Assembly (NCBI GenBank): GCA_022571885.1 | Contig: JACZWZ010000008.1 | Location: 429-37,549, forward strand | DNA length: 37,121 nt | Origin: Acidobacteriota bacterium | Lineage (GTDB): Bacteria; Actinomycetota; Acidimicrobiia; Spongiisociales; UBA11373 | Direction of reading: 5' to 3' | Shown: one piece after another, positions 32,162-37,121 of the stretch | Layout: the number at the start of each line of letters is the position of its first letter | Numbering within the stretch: position 1 is the stretch's first letter | Made by a program: the position numbers and the translations under genes | Notes under the pieces: generated by a model | Databases searched by the model: none | What the model was told of the DNA's origin: nothing | The model's input: the letters and a program-made list of their open reading frames with translations, nothing else

Positions 32162-32348
32162 ACACAAGTCAGTTTTGCCACCAGGGCAAGACGGGTTTTC
32201 TCGTCGCGTCCTGGTTGGCCTGTACTCGAGTAAACAATTACATCAGACAACGCGCTGATGTCGGAAGCAGGTGAGCGGTTTTGGCCAATCACCTGTAACC
32301 AAACTCGACAACCTATTGATCGATTTCGGCCTTAGGGTCGTGATCTTT

Positions 32349-33880
<1,532 letters not shown>

Positions 33881-34038
33881 CTAAGGAGTTAACACGAGGC
33901 ATTCTGCGGAAGATGTTCTTCGGAACCCTTCCACGGAAACAGTGTCTCGAACTTCTAGTCAATGACTGACTTGGCGTCGGATCTCGACGTGGTGCAACCA
34001 TCCTCACGGATGGCTGCGCCTCCGACGGATGCGACGCC

Positions 34039-34053
34039 GGCGCACTGTTCAGT
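34039..34053 (+). other. 3' strand of the 16S precursor processing stem
   Basis: GGCGCACTGTTCAGT pairs with the leader segment 32147-32161 (15 positions, one G-U wobble). Confidence 0.75.
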
Positions 34054-34092
34054 AGTGAGGGAGTCGGGGCTTGGGAGCTCCGAAGTCACTCA

Positions 34093-34107
34093 GGCACCTT
34101 GAGAACT
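34093..34107 (+). promoter_or_regulatory. boxA-like site in the 16S-23S spacer
   Basis: GGCACCTTGAGAACT, 13 of 15 identical to the leader copy at 32135-32149. A second boxA ahead of 23S is a common arrangement. Confidence 0.6.
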
Positions 34108-34141
34108 GCATAGCGAGCACAAGCGTCTTGGATTCAATACG

Positions 34142-37121
<2,980 letters not shown>

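Larger units (their letters stand above)
33881..34141 (+). other. 16S-23S spacer without tRNA genes
   Basis: About 261 bases. No tRNA-Ile or tRNA-Ala is present, which is usual for actinobacteria. It holds the 3' strand of the 16S processing stem (34039-34053) and a second boxA-like element (34093-34107). Confidence 0.85.

Noticed and set aside
32141-32169. TTGACA at 32141 as the rRNA promoter
   Set aside because: The -10 position reads ACAAGT, and the same sequence family recurs in the 16S-23S spacer as boxA and in the processing stem; the promoter at 32053 fits better.

Overview
From about base 945 onward this window is one continuous stretch of high-GC actinobacterial chromosome, most likely from the class Acidimicrobiia. 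The evidence is the actinobacterial-type integration host factor (mihF) next to gmk, rpoZ, coaBC and a helicase-dead priA; many ATGA, GTGA and TGATG stop/start overlaps; frequent GTG/TTG starts; and an actinobacterial-looking 16S gene. The class assignment is an inference from gene order and 16S appearance, not from a database search.

The first ~945 bases do not fit. They read as two or three unrelated fragments: an AT-rich membrane-anchored thioredoxin-like start, the front half of a Tat-signal VOC/glyoxalase protein, and the tail of a planctomycete-type pseudopilin. Two proteins break off in mid-domain at about 300-320, and a third begins abruptly at about 945. An assembly chimera at the contig end is the simplest reading.

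Layout: (1) 945-1659, tail of a probable type IV pilus operon (PilO/PilP-like). (2) 1768-7968, a tightly packed run of aroC-aroK-aroB-pepQ-efp-nusB, a catalytically degenerate PyrF-like gene, mihF and gmk; then rpoZ-coaBC-priA-def-fmt up to 12698. (3) A PPK2 kinase on the opposite strand. (4) rpe and a response regulator/GGDEF protein. (5) 15546-17662, a complete 2117-bp IS1595-family element with 25-bp imperfect inverted ends and an exact 8-bp target duplication; besides the transposase it carries a tRNA-like structure and two small unknown genes. (6) ribD-ribA, rnhB. (7) The translation cluster infC (AUC start, attenuator-like leader)-rpmI-rplT (with an unusual helix-hairpin-helix tail)-trmH-like-pheS-pheT, followed by argF and mpg. 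(8) On the minus strand, a class A penicillin-binding protein and tyrS. (9) An rRNA operon with promoter, boxA-like elements, a 16S processing stem, complete 16S, a spacer without tRNA genes, and a 23S gene that runs off the right end.

The genes are mostly housekeeping: shikimate pathway, translation initiation/elongation/deformylation, CoA and riboflavin synthesis, and nucleotide metabolism. The unusual content is the loaded IS element, 7-bp-periodic intergenic hairpins (one of which supplies the stop codons of two convergent genes), the L20-HhH fusion, the dead PyrF paralogue at the usual pyrF locus, and a gmk gene without a conventional start codon.
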